From Acinetobacter lwoffii (lineage in GTDB: Bacteria > Pseudomonadota > Gammaproteobacteria > Pseudomonadales > Moraxellaceae), in NCBI RefSeq assembly GCF_029024105.1, contig NZ_CP118963.1, positions 1,922,001 to 1,986,000 of the forward strand: a DNA stretch of 64,000 nt, in the 5' to 3' direction. Shown one piece after another: positions 46,127 through 54,626 of this stretch. Both the position numbers and the translations under genes were made by a program. The stretch's first letter is position 1; each line of letters starts with the position of its first letter. The notes below the pieces were generated by a model. The model was not told where the DNA came from and did not search any database. It was given only the letters and a program-made list of their open reading frames with translations.

Positions 46127-46492
46127 TTAGTACGGTTGCAACCTTCCTAGTAATCGCAATACTTCACTCAAACCATGTTCTGTTTGCATCAAGGATCTTG
46201 GCGTTTGATGATTCAAAAGCTTGTTAGGTGAATTGATAAAATGGCGCATCCAGCTCAAGTCTCCACCATGCAAGCTAAATAACTTTTGATAGATATTTAC
46301 TAAAGCTATAGCTTTTTCGCCTGCTGTAGTATCTGGTTCTAATTCTTTTTCATTTATAACCAGAGATAATTCCGCCTCAGATAAACCCAGAATCAATGCA
46401 AGTTCGAATTCTTTCAGTTGCAACTGCTCAGCTAAGTTGAATACTGCTATAGCTAATACTTGGGATTTAGAAATACCTGTTTCACTATTCAT
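46127..46492 (-). CDS. DUF2384 (MbcA/ParS/Xre-type antitoxin-like) protein
   Basis: 121 residues from the second ATG (46492). The helical N-terminal part suggests an Xre-like DNA-binding domain (LKEFELALILGLSEAELS). The C-terminal region with WMRHFINSPNKLLNHQTPRSLM is the DUF2384 signature of antitoxins paired with RES-domain toxins. No RES toxin lies on either side, so it is an orphan regulator or a relic. The stretches on both sides are AT-rich. Confidence 0.7.
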   Translation of the reverse strand: MNSETGISKSQVLAIAVFNLAEQLQLKEFELALILGLSEAELSLVINEKELEPDTTAGEKAIALVNIYQKLFSLHGGDLSWMRHFINSPNKLLNHQTPRSLMQTEHGLSEVLRLLGRLQPY

Positions 46493-46595
46493 TTTTATCA
46501 AATCATCTTGATGCGTCTTATTTCGATTATGCTGCTTTTATTGTTTTCCGGCCATGTTGTTTATCATCAAATTTAATTTCTCATAAAATTAAAAC

Positions 46596-46614
46596 ACCCT
46601 CGCTTGGAGGGTGC
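46596..46614 (-). terminator. Terminator after the aldo-keto reductase gene
   Basis: CACCCTC / GAGGGTG stem with a 5-base loop and AT-rich flank, 22 bases after the stop on the minus strand. Confidence 0.75.
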
Positions 46615-46635
46615 TTTAAAATAACAACACCATGA

Positions 46636-47685
46636 TTATGGTGCCGGATTCGGCTGTTGACGGTGAATATCTTCAATACCTTTCAGTACTTCTTCAGACA
46701 GGTCGACTTCAAAAGCCTGAATATTTTCTTTGAGCTGATCCAGATTGGTCGCACCGATAATGGTACTGGTCACAAAGAACTGCTGCTTGATAAAGGCCAA
46801 AGCCAATTGGGTAAGACTTAAGCCATGCTGTTCTGCCAGCTGGGCATATTGCTCGGTTGCCCATTCACTTTGCGGATTGCTATAACGGCTAAAGCGGGAG
46901 AACAGTGTTACACGCGCATTGGCAGGACGTGCACCATGCCGGAATTTACCGGTCAGATAACCAAATGCCAAAGGTGAATACGCCAACAAGCCCACACCTT
47001 CATAATGGGCAATTTCTGACATGCCGATTTCATAAGTACGGTTCAGCAGGTTATATGGGTTTTGTACACTGACAAATTTGGACAAACCTAATTTCTCTGC
47101 GAGGTGCAGAAATTTCATCGTGCCCCACGGGGTTTCATTGGAAAGACCAATATAACGGATACGGCCTTTTTTAATTTCATCCTGCAAGGCGGTCAGGGTT
47201 TCTTCGAGATCTGTCACGGTACGGTCTTCTGCCGCTTCAGCATTGCCATAACCCAGCTTGCCAAAGAAATTGGTTGGGCGTTGCGGCCAGTGCAGCTGAT
47301 ACAGGTCAATATAATCCGTTTGCAGGCGTAACAATGACTGGTCAATTGCTGCTGAAATTTCATCGGCAACGAAACGGGTTTTACCATCCCGGATATGGCT
47401 ACCACCTTGCGAGGGTCCGGCAATTTTTGAGGCTAAAAAAAGTTTGTCACGGCCACCACGGGCAGCGATCCAGTTCCCGATAATACGCTCGGTAGCACCC
47501 TGCGTTTCAGGTTTTGGCGGTACCGGGTACATTTCCGCAGTATCCCAGAAATACACTCCCTGATCTAAAGCATAATCCAGTTGCTGAAAAGCCTGTTCTT
47601 GTGTGTTCTGCTCACCAAAGGTCATGGTGCCCAAACAAATTTCTGGCAAAAAAATGCCGGTATCCGCCAATGGTCTGAATTGCAT
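46636..47685 (-). CDS. NADP(H)-dependent aldo-keto reductase, Tas-like
   Basis: 349 residues. The N-terminal strand ICLGTMTFGEQNT and the segment DTAEMYPVPPKPETQG are those of E. coli Tas. The catalytic Tyr is in AEMYP, with Lys in ASKIAG and His in LYQLHWP. These reductases act on aldehydes and ketones; the true substrate is unknown. Single gene, 170 bases from crp. Confidence 0.88.
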   Translation of the reverse strand: MQFRPLADTGIFLPEICLGTMTFGEQNTQEQAFQQLDYALDQGVYFWDTAEMYPVPPKPETQGATERIIGNWIAARGGRDKLFLASKIAGPSQGGSHIRDGKTRFVADEISAAIDQSLLRLQTDYIDLYQLHWPQRPTNFFGKLGYGNAEAAEDRTVTDLEETLTALQDEIKKGRIRYIGLSNETPWGTMKFLHLAEKLGLSKFVSVQNPYNLLNRTYEIGMSEIAHYEGVGLLAYSPLAFGYLTGKFRHGARPANARVTLFSRFSRYSNPQSEWATEQYAQLAEQHGLSLTQLALAFIKQQFFVTSTIIGATNLDQLKENIQAFEVDLSEEVLKGIEDIHRQQPNPAP

Positions 47686-47824
47686 AAAAACATCCTGTGA
47701 ATTTTATTCAGTGAATTGAGATCAAGTGGGCTATAGCCTATCGGAATTATAAGGGAGACTTAAATCATCTTTTCTGAGAAGCTTGTTCTAAATTTTTATG
47801 TATTGAGTAATGACGCATAAAAAA

Positions 47825-47846
47825 AGCAAATCCGAAGATTTGCTTT
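47825..47846 (-). terminator. Terminator after crp
   Basis: On the minus strand AGCAAATC-TTCG-GATTTGCT followed by a T run; 13 bases beyond the stop. Confidence 0.85.
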
Positions 47847-47858
47847 TTAATATCTGGA

Positions 47859-48566
47859 TTATTCGTCTATGGCACCATCTGCCACTGCTTCAGATGCTTC
47901 TTCTAATGAAGCATCAAAGATCAGGATGGCTTTACCATCGGTTTCGATCATGCCCTGCTCTTCCAGGGTTTTTAGTACACGTCCGACCATTTCGCGGGAA
48001 CAGCCAACAATGCGACCAATTTCCTGACGGGTAATACGAATCTGACGGCCATTCGGCAAAATCATCGCTTCTGGCTGTGAAGACAGGTCGATCAGACAAC
48101 GTGCAATCCGGCCTGAAACATCAATAAATGCCAGATCAGTGACTTTACGTGTGGTATTTTTCAAGCGGCGTACTAATTGAGCAAATACCGCATAGCTCAG
48201 ATCAGGATATTGCTTGCTGATTTCGTGAAAGTTTTCATAGGTAATTTCGGCAATTTCACACACATCACGCGTACGAACTTCCGCAGTACGTTGTGGATTA
48301 ACCTCGAATAGACCCATTTCCCCAAAGAAGTCACCCGCATTTAAATAAGCCACGACAATTTCACGATCATCATCTTCACGAAGAATGATAGATACAGACC
48401 CCTTCAGAATTAAATATAAAGATTTAGATTCTGATCCTGCATCAATGATCGTGGTACGTTTTGGATAACGATTAATATATGCACGTTTTAACAGTGCTTT
48501 CACGGATTCTGGTAATTGCCCCGGAGAAAGCGCATCAGTGCTTAATTGTGAAAAGTTTGAAGTCAT
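47859..48566 (-). CDS. crp: cAMP-responsive global regulator Crp/Vfr
   Basis: 235 residues. The cyclic-nucleotide-binding domain has LILKGSVSIILREDDDREIV and the phosphate-binding cassette GDFFGEMGLFE, with the usual Arg/Ser-type residues shifted to QRTAEVRTR. The helix-turn-helix ITRQEIGRIVGCSREMVGRVLKTLEEQGMI is near the C-terminus. It is somewhat longer than E. coli Crp (210) owing to both ends. It diverges from an OsmC/YhfA gene, the same arrangement as in E. coli. Confidence 0.92.
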   Translation of the reverse strand: MTSNFSQLSTDALSPGQLPESVKALLKRAYINRYPKRTTIIDAGSESKSLYLILKGSVSIILREDDDREIVVAYLNAGDFFGEMGLFEVNPQRTAEVRTRDVCEIAEITYENFHEISKQYPDLSYAVFAQLVRRLKNTTRKVTDLAFIDVSGRIARCLIDLSSQPEAMILPNGRQIRITRQEIGRIVGCSREMVGRVLKTLEEQGMIETDGKAILIFDASLEEASEAVADGAIDE

Positions 48567-48613
48567 GCTAACAGTTCCGATTATGGATAATTTATAGATC
48601 GCACAAGACCTAA

Positions 48614-48628
48614 TGTGAACTTGTCACA
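48614..48628. promoter_or_regulatory. CRP-like half-site pair between crp and the OsmC gene
   Basis: TGTGAACTTGTCACA carries both CRP half-sites, TGTGA and TCACA, but the spacer is 5 bases rather than the usual 6. It lies 48 bases upstream of the crp start. It may be an autoregulatory site or chance. Confidence 0.35.
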
Positions 48629-48713
48629 CAGTGGGATTGAAATTCCGTATCAACCCAATTTATGTTAGTGTACAGTTACTTGACAAATTTATAGCTTTTT
48701 TTAGGTAGTTGCA

Positions 48714-49136
48714 ATGCAAACAAGCGTTCATTGGTTAGAGAATGTTGCTTTTGAAGCAAAAACTCAAAGTGGTCATAGCCTTATCATGGATGGTTCAGCT
48801 GAATACGGTGGTGAAAACCGTGGTCCCCGTCCTATGGAACTGCTTTTAACGGGTCTGGGCGGTTGTGCGTCTTTTGATATTGTTACCATTTTAAAGAAGG
48901 CTCGTCAGGATATTACCGATGTACGCTGCGAATTAAAGGCTGAACGTGCAGATACAATTCCGGCAGTATTCACGAAAATTCACTTGCATTTTGTAGTGAC
49001 CGGCAAAGCGATTAAAGAGAAACAGGTCGCAAAAGCCGTAGAACTTTCTGCTGAAAAATATTGCTCTGCCAGCAAAATGCTGTCTGATGGCGGTGTTGAA
49101 ATCACCCATGATTATGAAATAATCGAAGCAGAATAA
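48714..49136 (+). CDS. OsmC family protein (YhfA-like)
   Basis: 140 residues. The OsmC-fold segment PRPMELLLTGLGGCASFDIVTIL contains the first catalytic Cys, and the second is in AEKYCSASKML. Members reduce organic hydroperoxides or have unknown function; YhfA of E. coli, also divergent from crp, is of the second kind. A bidirectional terminator follows. Confidence 0.9.
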   Translation: MQTSVHWLENVAFEAKTQSGHSLIMDGSAEYGGENRGPRPMELLLTGLGGCASFDIVTILKKARQDITDVRCELKAERADTIPAVFTKIHLHFVVTGKAIKEKQVAKAVELSAEKYCSASKMLSDGGVEITHDYEIIEAE

Positions 49137-49150
49137 AATCTAGATTCTGT

Positions 49151-49181
49151 AAAAAAAGCGGCTGGAAAAGCTGCTTTTTTT
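49151..49181. terminator. Bidirectional terminator between the OsmC and metallophosphoesterase genes
   Basis: GCGGCT / AGCTGC stem (one G-T pair), flanked by A7 and T7 runs, between convergent genes. Confidence 0.8.
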
Positions 49182-49202
49182 GTATCAGAAAATTGCCTTT
49201 TC

Positions 49203-50240
49203 TCAGAACCGCTGAACTGAATACTGATTGCCATCTTCAAAGCTCAAGATATTTTCTGGAAATCTTAAGGCGCCGAGTCGATGTCTGAACGCGACACCCT
49301 GTTGACGATCGAGATAGCGTTTACCCACTGAATAATCCACACAAAATACGTTTTGTTGCTGTCCATACCATTGCAGTGCATCGATCGATTTGAGTAAACC
49401 GGTTTTTTCTTCAGTAGATTTAAAGTTCCGCCAATAATGTCCAGTAATGACTGGAATTTGGTCGGTATAGCTGTCCCACCATGGCACGCGGTCGATCATC
49501 CGCCACCTTCCACCGGCATAAATCGGTTCTAAGGCGATTTTTTCCGCACCAGAAGTAATGACCCGAATCGGATTGTGCATTTGCTCACGTAGCTCTTTTT
49601 CTGCGAGATGTTGCAATAAAGGTAAAGTTGCAGCCGGGTCTTTGAACTGGTGTTGGTAGCGTTGCTGCTCTATCTGGATGAATTCATTAATACCTAAGGC
49701 TTGCAGATCCAGCGCTGTATGTTGAACGAAATCAGCATAGGCTTCGCCAAGCGAAGTAAAACCAGAATTGCGTAATTGATCAATTGATCCTTGATGCCAA
49801 CAGGCATGTACAACACGCAGCTGCTCCGACTCCAAGGCCAACGGTAAGCTATTTAAAAAATCCAGAATCCATTGTCGATCTTTGATTGAGGCTTGGATCG
49901 AATCAAAAGGTTTCAGATCATCCTGATGCGGTGAACCAAAAAACCAGCCATTGCCTTCCCGCAAAGTATCGGTCAATAGGTTCAATTCATGATTACCCAT
50001 CACACATTGTGCATAGCCTTCATCTACCAGCTGTTTGACGCATTTGATCACCGCAACACTGTCTTGCCCCCGGTCACATAGATCACCGACAAAAATTAGT
50101 TTGCGCTGTTCTGGATGATGACCATTCCGGTCATAACCTAATACCTGGATCAGTTGTTCCAGCGCGGCAATCTCACCATGAATATCCCCCACGATGTCCA
50201 CGGGACCAGTGAAAGCCTGCTGTATAAATGAGTACTTCAT
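49203..50240 (-). CDS. Metallophosphoesterase (calcineurin-like)
   Basis: 345 residues. The metal-binding motifs of PPP-type phosphoesterases are all present in order: GDIHGE near 18, VGDLCDRG near 51, and MGNHELN near 82, with further His residues (VVHACWH and TGHYW). It may be a protein phosphatase or act on small phosphorylated molecules; ApaH-type activity is possible but the motif alone does not decide. It is the last intact gene before the decayed region. Confidence 0.85.
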   Translation of the reverse strand: MKYSFIQQAFTGPVDIVGDIHGEIAALEQLIQVLGYDRNGHHPEQRKLIFVGDLCDRGQDSVAVIKCVKQLVDEGYAQCVMGNHELNLLTDTLREGNGWFFGSPHQDDLKPFDSIQASIKDRQWILDFLNSLPLALESEQLRVVHACWHQGSIDQLRNSGFTSLGEAYADFVQHTALDLQALGINEFIQIEQQRYQHQFKDPAATLPLLQHLAEKELREQMHNPIRVITSGAEKIALEPIYAGGRWRMIDRVPWWDSYTDQIPVITGHYWRNFKSTEEKTGLLKSIDALQWYGQQQNVFCVDYSVGKRYLDRQQGVAFRHRLGALRFPENILSFEDGNQYSVQRF

Positions 50241-50381
50241 TTATGCATCCTGAATTAAGTCTAAAACAGAATATATCCCTAATAAGTATCCTTTAAATTT
50301 ATGAAGATCTGAATACAGAATGAATCATCATTTAAATAATTTAACCCGAATCACGGATAAGAAATTGACTTGAAAAATAAG

Positions 50382-50990
50382 AGGACTAGAGCCATCAGTT
50401 GAGTTACCAAACCAAACTCACAACTCTAGTCCTGATGTTCAATAGTACCGATTCTGCTTAATTGATGATTTCTTTCTTAAATTTGAAGCAACTTATTGGA
50501 AGTTCCTCAAACAAAGTCATCATTCTCTAAGAATCAGAAATGCTCAGCTCACAATTTCAGAAATCTGCTTTATCACCATTTGGTACAAATGTTCTCATTT
50601 CAATAATTTCAAAGCCTTTTTTACATGGCTAAAGCTGGATAAAAGCTTTTTATTTAAGCACTTGCCTTGCTGCCAACGCATGATTCACTTGATCAATAGG
50701 CATGAATTAGCACTACATGCCCTGTATGTAGCTTTGATGAAAGGCAAAGATAAACAATACTTATAGATTGATTCAACAACGCTACCTGTTTGTAAAAATC
50801 AACGTATTCAATGCCATAAATCATTAGCCCAAATCGCATCACGTGGCAAAAGTTCTATGGGTTGGTTTTATGGCTGTAAATTACATATCGTGATGAACCA
50901 ATTTGGTGAAATTAGTTGTTCTGCTTTATCGAATGGACATGTTGCTGACATAAAAATGGTTGAGCAATTGGTTGATGGTTTTGCATCGCT
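50382..50990 (+). mobile_element. IS982-family insertion sequence remnant
   Basis: From 50435 one reads MFNSTD, then after a one-base shift a frame that stays open to the end except for one TAG. It gives FCLIDDFFLKFEATYWKFLK and, after the TAG, IDSTTLPVCKNQRI, RGKSSMGWFYGCKLHIVMN and SNGHVADIKMVEQLVDGF, all typical of IS982 transposases. The TAG at about 50766 most likely replaced a Trp codon. The frame ends near 50985 at about two thirds of the expected length. An inverted repeat (AGGACTAGAG / CTCTAGTCCT, 50382-50433) sits before the ATG. The copy is inactive. Confidence 0.82.
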
Positions 50991-51073
50991 TCAAACAGTT
51001 CATTTACGCTGACTTCCTGAATCCGGCTTTTTGCATTCTGGATCAATTGCTCTGCAGTTTTCATCATTTTCAT
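50986..51073 (-). pseudogene. Rhodanese-like gene, truncated to its first ~30 codons
   Basis: Minus strand from 51073 reads MKMMKTAEQLIQNAKSRIQ followed by EVSVNELFEAMQ, the usual start of a small rhodanese domain protein, behind a GAGGAAG ribosome site. It then runs into IS982 sequence and a stop. The catalytic Cys loop is lost. The gene would have belonged to the sulfur operon to its right. Family assignment rests on the N-terminal segment only. The exact junction is uncertain by several bases. Confidence 0.65.
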
Positions 51074-51159
51074 TCTTCCTCGGCCATTAAAATTATATTT
51101 TGTATAAACGATGCTCAGGTAGATTGAAAGCGTTTGAGTTTAAATTTACAACTGGCTAT

Positions 51160-51941
51160 TTAGCCCATGAGCGCTGAATAGATTAAATACATCGCCACCC
51201 CAACCACGGTAGTGGCAAATATTTTCTGTACCTTGTTACTGTCAATCCGCTGCATCAGACTGCGTCCAATTAACATCCCGACAATACAGGCCAGGACAAA
51301 GGTCAGCGTAACCGAAACAGGATATTGAAAGCCATCCAGCACGTGTGCAGAAATACTGACCCCACCAATCAGGAAAATAACCATCAGGGAAGTCGCAACG
51401 ATACTGCGCATATCAAGGTCGGTGAATTTACGCAGGGCTGGAACAATTACAAAACCACCCCCACCCCCAACAGACCGGTTAATAAACCTGCCACAACACC
51501 AATACCTGCTAGGAACGAAGCAGTTTTGACATTCCAGATCAGACGACCGGTCGATTGATTGACCTTGCACGGTGCATTGCCATGATCGGTCACTTTATTA
51601 AAAAAGATCCGGTAAGCCACGATCAGCATGACCAGACTGAAAGCCAGCGTCAGCCAGAACGGAGAAACGATATCGGCCAGATGCACGCCATAACGCGCTG
51701 TAGGAATACTAATGAGAGCAATCCAGAGGGCAGCGCGATAACGTACAATACGCTTGAACAAATCCTCGAACGTTCCGACCAAGGCCGACAGCGTGACCGC
51801 AAGCAATCCCACCGGCGCAGCCTGGGCCACCGTCCAACCCTGGGTCGTCATCAGTGCAGGTACAGCCAGAATACCGCCACCGGCACCGATCAAACCCAAT
51901 AGCACTCCGATAACTAGCCCTTCAAGTATTAATGCCCACAT
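51160..51941 (-). pseudogene. TauE/SafE family sulfite exporter, frameshifted
   Basis: From ATG at 51941 (GGGAGAGG site upstream) the frame encodes MWALILEGLVIGVLLGLIGAGGGILAVPAL and five or so helices, to GLLTGLLGVGVVL. The other frame picks up at GGGFVIVPALRKF and continues to the end. The two halves are the paired TauE repeats (GxGGGxxxVPAL). The shift falls in a G-rich tract (51460-51475); one extra G restores a 260-residue protein. It is either a pseudogene, a phase-variable tract, or a sequence error. Confidence 0.85.
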
Positions 51942-52009
51942 CGCCCTCTCCCTTATCCACAAAAATGATTCAATAAAAGTTGAACTTTTTGTTGAATCAC
52001 GACACAAGC

Positions 52010-52882
52010 TTATTTGAAGTAGTTAATAGGAAGCTTGAGGTAAGAAACACCGTTTTGTTCTGGCTCAGGAAACTGTCCTGCTTTCATATTGATCTGAATC
52101 GCCGGTAGAATCAGCTTAGGCATACTCAGTCCTGAATCCCGCTGATTTCGCATCTGAGCAAATTCAGCTTTACTGATTCCCTGATGAATATGGATATTCT
52201 GTTTTTTCTGCGTCTGTATATCAGATTCACACACATACGATTCACGTGTTTCAGGCAGATAGTCATGACATAAAAAGACCCGGGTATCTTCTGGCAACTG
52301 AAACAGGCTTTGCACCGAATCATAAAGCTGTTCTGCGCTGCCTCGCGGAAAATCACAACGTGCTGTACCATAATCTGGCATGAACAACGTATCACCCACA
52401 AAAACCGCATCGCCAATCACATAACTCAGGCAAGCAGGCGTATGTCCCGGTGTTGGAATGTTATAGGCTTTCAATGTTCCAATTTGGAACGACTCATGAT
52501 CTTCAAATAAATAATCAAAGAGCTGCTGGGCATTCCATTGTTTAATATCTAGATGATAAATCGCGCCAAAAGTTTCCTGAACAATACCAATTTTCTGGCT
52601 CATGGCAATTTTGCCACCCAGTTCTTCTTTGAGATATTGCGCTGCAGTTAAATGATCAGCATGGACATGGGTTTCGAGAATCCACTCGACCGTTAAACCC
52701 TGCTCTTTAATATAGGCAATAATTTTATCGGCATGAATAGTGGATGTACTTGCTGATGCCGGATCATAATCCAGAACGCTATCAATAATGGCGCAGGCTT
52801 TGGTCGCCGGATCACGTACAACATAACTGAAGGTATTGGTATCTTCGTGAAAAAAATCTTTTACTATAGGTAAATTTGACAT
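52010..52882 (-). CDS. MBL-fold hydrolase, persulfide dioxygenase-like
   Basis: 290 residues from ATG at 52882 with AGGAG 8 bases before it. The metal-binding motif THVHADHLTA, the IPTPGHTPACLSYVIGD segment and GDTLF are those of the ETHE1/Blh subgroup of glyoxalase II-like proteins, which oxidise glutathione persulfide to sulfite. The operon with TauE (sulfite export), YeeE/YedE proteins and a BigR-type repressor supports that role. Enzyme activity itself is inferred. Confidence 0.82.
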   Translation of the reverse strand: MSNLPIVKDFFHEDTNTFSYVVRDPATKACAIIDSVLDYDPASASTSTIHADKIIAYIKEQGLTVEWILETHVHADHLTAAQYLKEELGGKIAMSQKIGIVQETFGAIYHLDIKQWNAQQLFDYLFEDHESFQIGTLKAYNIPTPGHTPACLSYVIGDAVFVGDTLFMPDYGTARCDFPRGSAEQLYDSVQSLFQLPEDTRVFLCHDYLPETRESYVCESDIQTQKKQNIHIHQGISKAEFAQMRNQRDSGLSMPKLILPAIQINMKAGQFPEPEQNGVSYLKLPINYFK

Positions 52883-52884
52883 CG

Positions 52885-53301
52885 TTAAGCTCCTGACCAT
52901 TTACGGTGAATCCATACACCCACCAGCATTGCTACAATAAAATAGAGCACTTGATAGTGGCCCAAACCGATCAAAGTGAAACTTGGCGCCGGACAGATGC
53001 CGGCAATGCCCCAACCTGCACCAAATAAAACCGCACCCGTGATCAGCTTCTTATCTATCTGATTATTTTTAGGTAAATCAATAGGTTCATTAAATACTGT
53101 TTTCGGTTGCGCCGTACGTAATGCTTTCTGGAAGGGAATAAAGGCCACAGTAATCGCGCCCATCATCACAAAGGCCAGACTGGCATCCCAATCGCCAAAC
53201 AGATCCAGGAAATCGAGTACTTTTTCCGGATTGGACATGCCCGATACCATCAATCCCACAGAGAACAGCGCACCAAATAAAAAGGCAAACACATTTTTCA
53301 T
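52885..53301 (-). CDS. DUF6691 / YeeE-YedE family membrane protein
   Basis: 138 residues from ATG at 53301 with AGGAG upstream. Four hydrophobic helices. Segments GALFSVGLMVSGMSNPEKVLDFLDLFGDWD and FGAGWGIAGICPAPS contain the conserved Cys of the YeeE/YedE (thiosulfate/sulfur transport) family. With its upstream neighbour it forms a two-subunit version of the transporter. Its stop is 2 bases from the start of the MBL gene. Confidence 0.85.
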   Translation of the reverse strand: MKNVFAFLFGALFSVGLMVSGMSNPEKVLDFLDLFGDWDASLAFVMMGAITVAFIPFQKALRTAQPKTVFNEPIDLPKNNQIDKKLITGAVLFGAGWGIAGICPAPSFTLIGLGHYQVLYFIVAMLVGVWIHRKWSGA

Positions 53302-53302
53302 T

Positions 53303-53719
53303 TTAGAATGCTCCTGTGATATGACGGATAAGGTAAACAGCGACAAAACCTGCAAACATAAAAGTCATGGTCGCGACAATAGAACGCTTAGACAGGCGAC
53401 TGATACCACAAATTCCGTGACCACTGGTACAGCCCGAACCCAAGCGTGTTCCAAAACCTACCAGCAGACCTGCCACAATCATCATCAGTGGGCTGGCGTT
53501 CAATTCGATTTCTGGTTGTACAAACAGACCATAAATAAACGGTGTGAGGATCAAACCTGATAAAAACCAGATCGCAGGCGTTTTAAATACGGTTTTTGAG
53601 TTTAATACCTGCCCAATCAAGCCACTGATCCCTGCAATACGGCCATTGACGTAAAGATAGCCAACTACAGAAAGTCCGAGCATTAAACCGCCAATAAATG
53701 CGATGAGGAAGTCATGCAT
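53303..53719 (-). CDS. YeeE/YedE family membrane protein
   Basis: 138 residues, four helices, with LGSGCTSGHGICGISRLSKRS carrying the conserved Cys residues of the family. It is the first gene of the minus-strand sulfur operon and pairs with the DUF6691 gene one base downstream. The family moves thiosulfate or other sulfur compounds through a cysteine relay; the exact substrate is unknown. Confidence 0.87.
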   Translation of the reverse strand: MHDFLIAFIGGLMLGLSVVGYLYVNGRIAGISGLIGQVLNSKTVFKTPAIWFLSGLILTPFIYGLFVQPEIELNASPLMMIVAGLLVGFGTRLGSGCTSGHGICGISRLSKRSIVATMTFMFAGFVAVYLIRHITGAF

Positions 53720-53752
53720 GGTGAATCAATCTCTATACAATATACTTTTTTA

Positions 53753-53764
53753 TATTATATAATA
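53753..53764. promoter_or_regulatory. Palindrome in the divergent promoter, candidate BigR-type operator
   Basis: TATTATATAATA is a perfect 12-bp palindrome between the YeeE operon and the ArsR-family gene. AT-rich dyads of this type are typical BigR/SqrR sites. Confidence 0.55.
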
Positions 53765-53839
53765 AAAAATAATAATCAAGCAGTTTTGTGGTAAATTGTG
53801 TAAACTGCATGGGTTACATCAAAGGTTTCAAGGACATCT

Positions 53840-54160
53840 ATGGATATGATTGCTGCAAATGCCAAAATTGATTTTTCACAGGTCGATTTCGTCAGCCAAT
53901 GCCTAAAAGTTTTAGCCAATCCTGATCGTCTGAAAATCTTATGTGTCCTGGTTGACGGGGAAATGAATGTTCAGGAAATTGAAGAATCTACCGATATTCA
54001 TCAACCTACACTTTCACAACAGCTGACTGTACTGCGTAAGGCCGACATGGTTGGCACCCGACGTGAGGGCAAACAGATTTTCTATCGTCTGAGTGACCCC
54101 AAGGTCTTGAGCCTGATGCAAAAGCTGTACGAGCTGTATTGCGCCCAGCCCTCTTCTTAG
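53840..54160 (+). CDS. bigR: ArsR family regulator, BigR/SqrR-like persulfide sensor
   Basis: 106 residues. The winged helix-turn-helix has EESTDIHQPTLSQQLTVLRKADMV. Cysteines stand at 21, 35 and 101; the 35-101 spacing of 66 equals that of the two redox-sensing Cys of BigR (42/108) and SqrR (41/107). These repressors release DNA when a di- or tetrasulfide bridge forms. Divergent from the sulfur operon it presumably controls. Its stop overlaps the convergent DUF202 gene by 4 bases. Confidence 0.82.
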   Translation: MDMIAANAKIDFSQVDFVSQCLKVLANPDRLKILCVLVDGEMNVQEIEESTDIHQPTLSQQLTVLRKADMVGTRREGKQIFYRLSDPKVLSLMQKLYELYCAQPSS

Positions 54161-54519
54161 TGCAGCCAAAAAGAAATGATCAGAAGCAGTCCGCTAAAAG
54201 CAGTAAACAGATTTAGCCATACGGGATACTGGGTGTAATAACCTTCAATAAATTCCGGCGGTCGCAGTGATGTCAAACCCCGTCGATATTGCAGGATTGA
54301 GGCGAAATTCACCAACATACCAAATACAATCACCGCAATTCCCAACCATTGTGAATAAGCTATTTTCTGTGCATAAGTGTCTGGGTCCACCAGTTGCACT
54401 AGCAGGTTGGATTTTTCAATCACAAAACCAAAAGCAATTAATGCCAAACCACTCCGGTTCCACGCCAGAGCGGTTCGTTCCAAAGCAAGCAGTACCCGTG
54501 GATCATCCAAATTTGACAT
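54157..54519 (-). CDS. DUF202 family membrane protein
   Basis: 120 residues with three hydrophobic helices. LALERTALAWNRSGLALIAFGFVIEK is the DUF202 (YidH-like) signature. The function of the family is unknown. It converges with and overlaps the ArsR-family gene. Confidence 0.85.
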   Translation of the reverse strand: MSNLDDPRVLLALERTALAWNRSGLALIAFGFVIEKSNLLVQLVDPDTYAQKIAYSQWLGIAVIVFGMLVNFASILQYRRGLTSLRPPEFIEGYYTQYPVWLNLFTAFSGLLLIISFWLH

Positions 54520-54626
54520 ATCTTATCTGCTCTTCATGCTTAGCCTATCCTCCAATGTAAATCTGCCTCCCTATCATGTATAGATGTTTTAAGTAAAAAT
54601 TACTTTTCTATCATGTAGTTAAAATA

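Noticed and set aside
46127..46492. Complete toxin-antitoxin module
   Set aside because: No toxin-like gene adjoins the DUF2384 gene on either side; only non-coding AT-rich sequence and unrelated genes are present.
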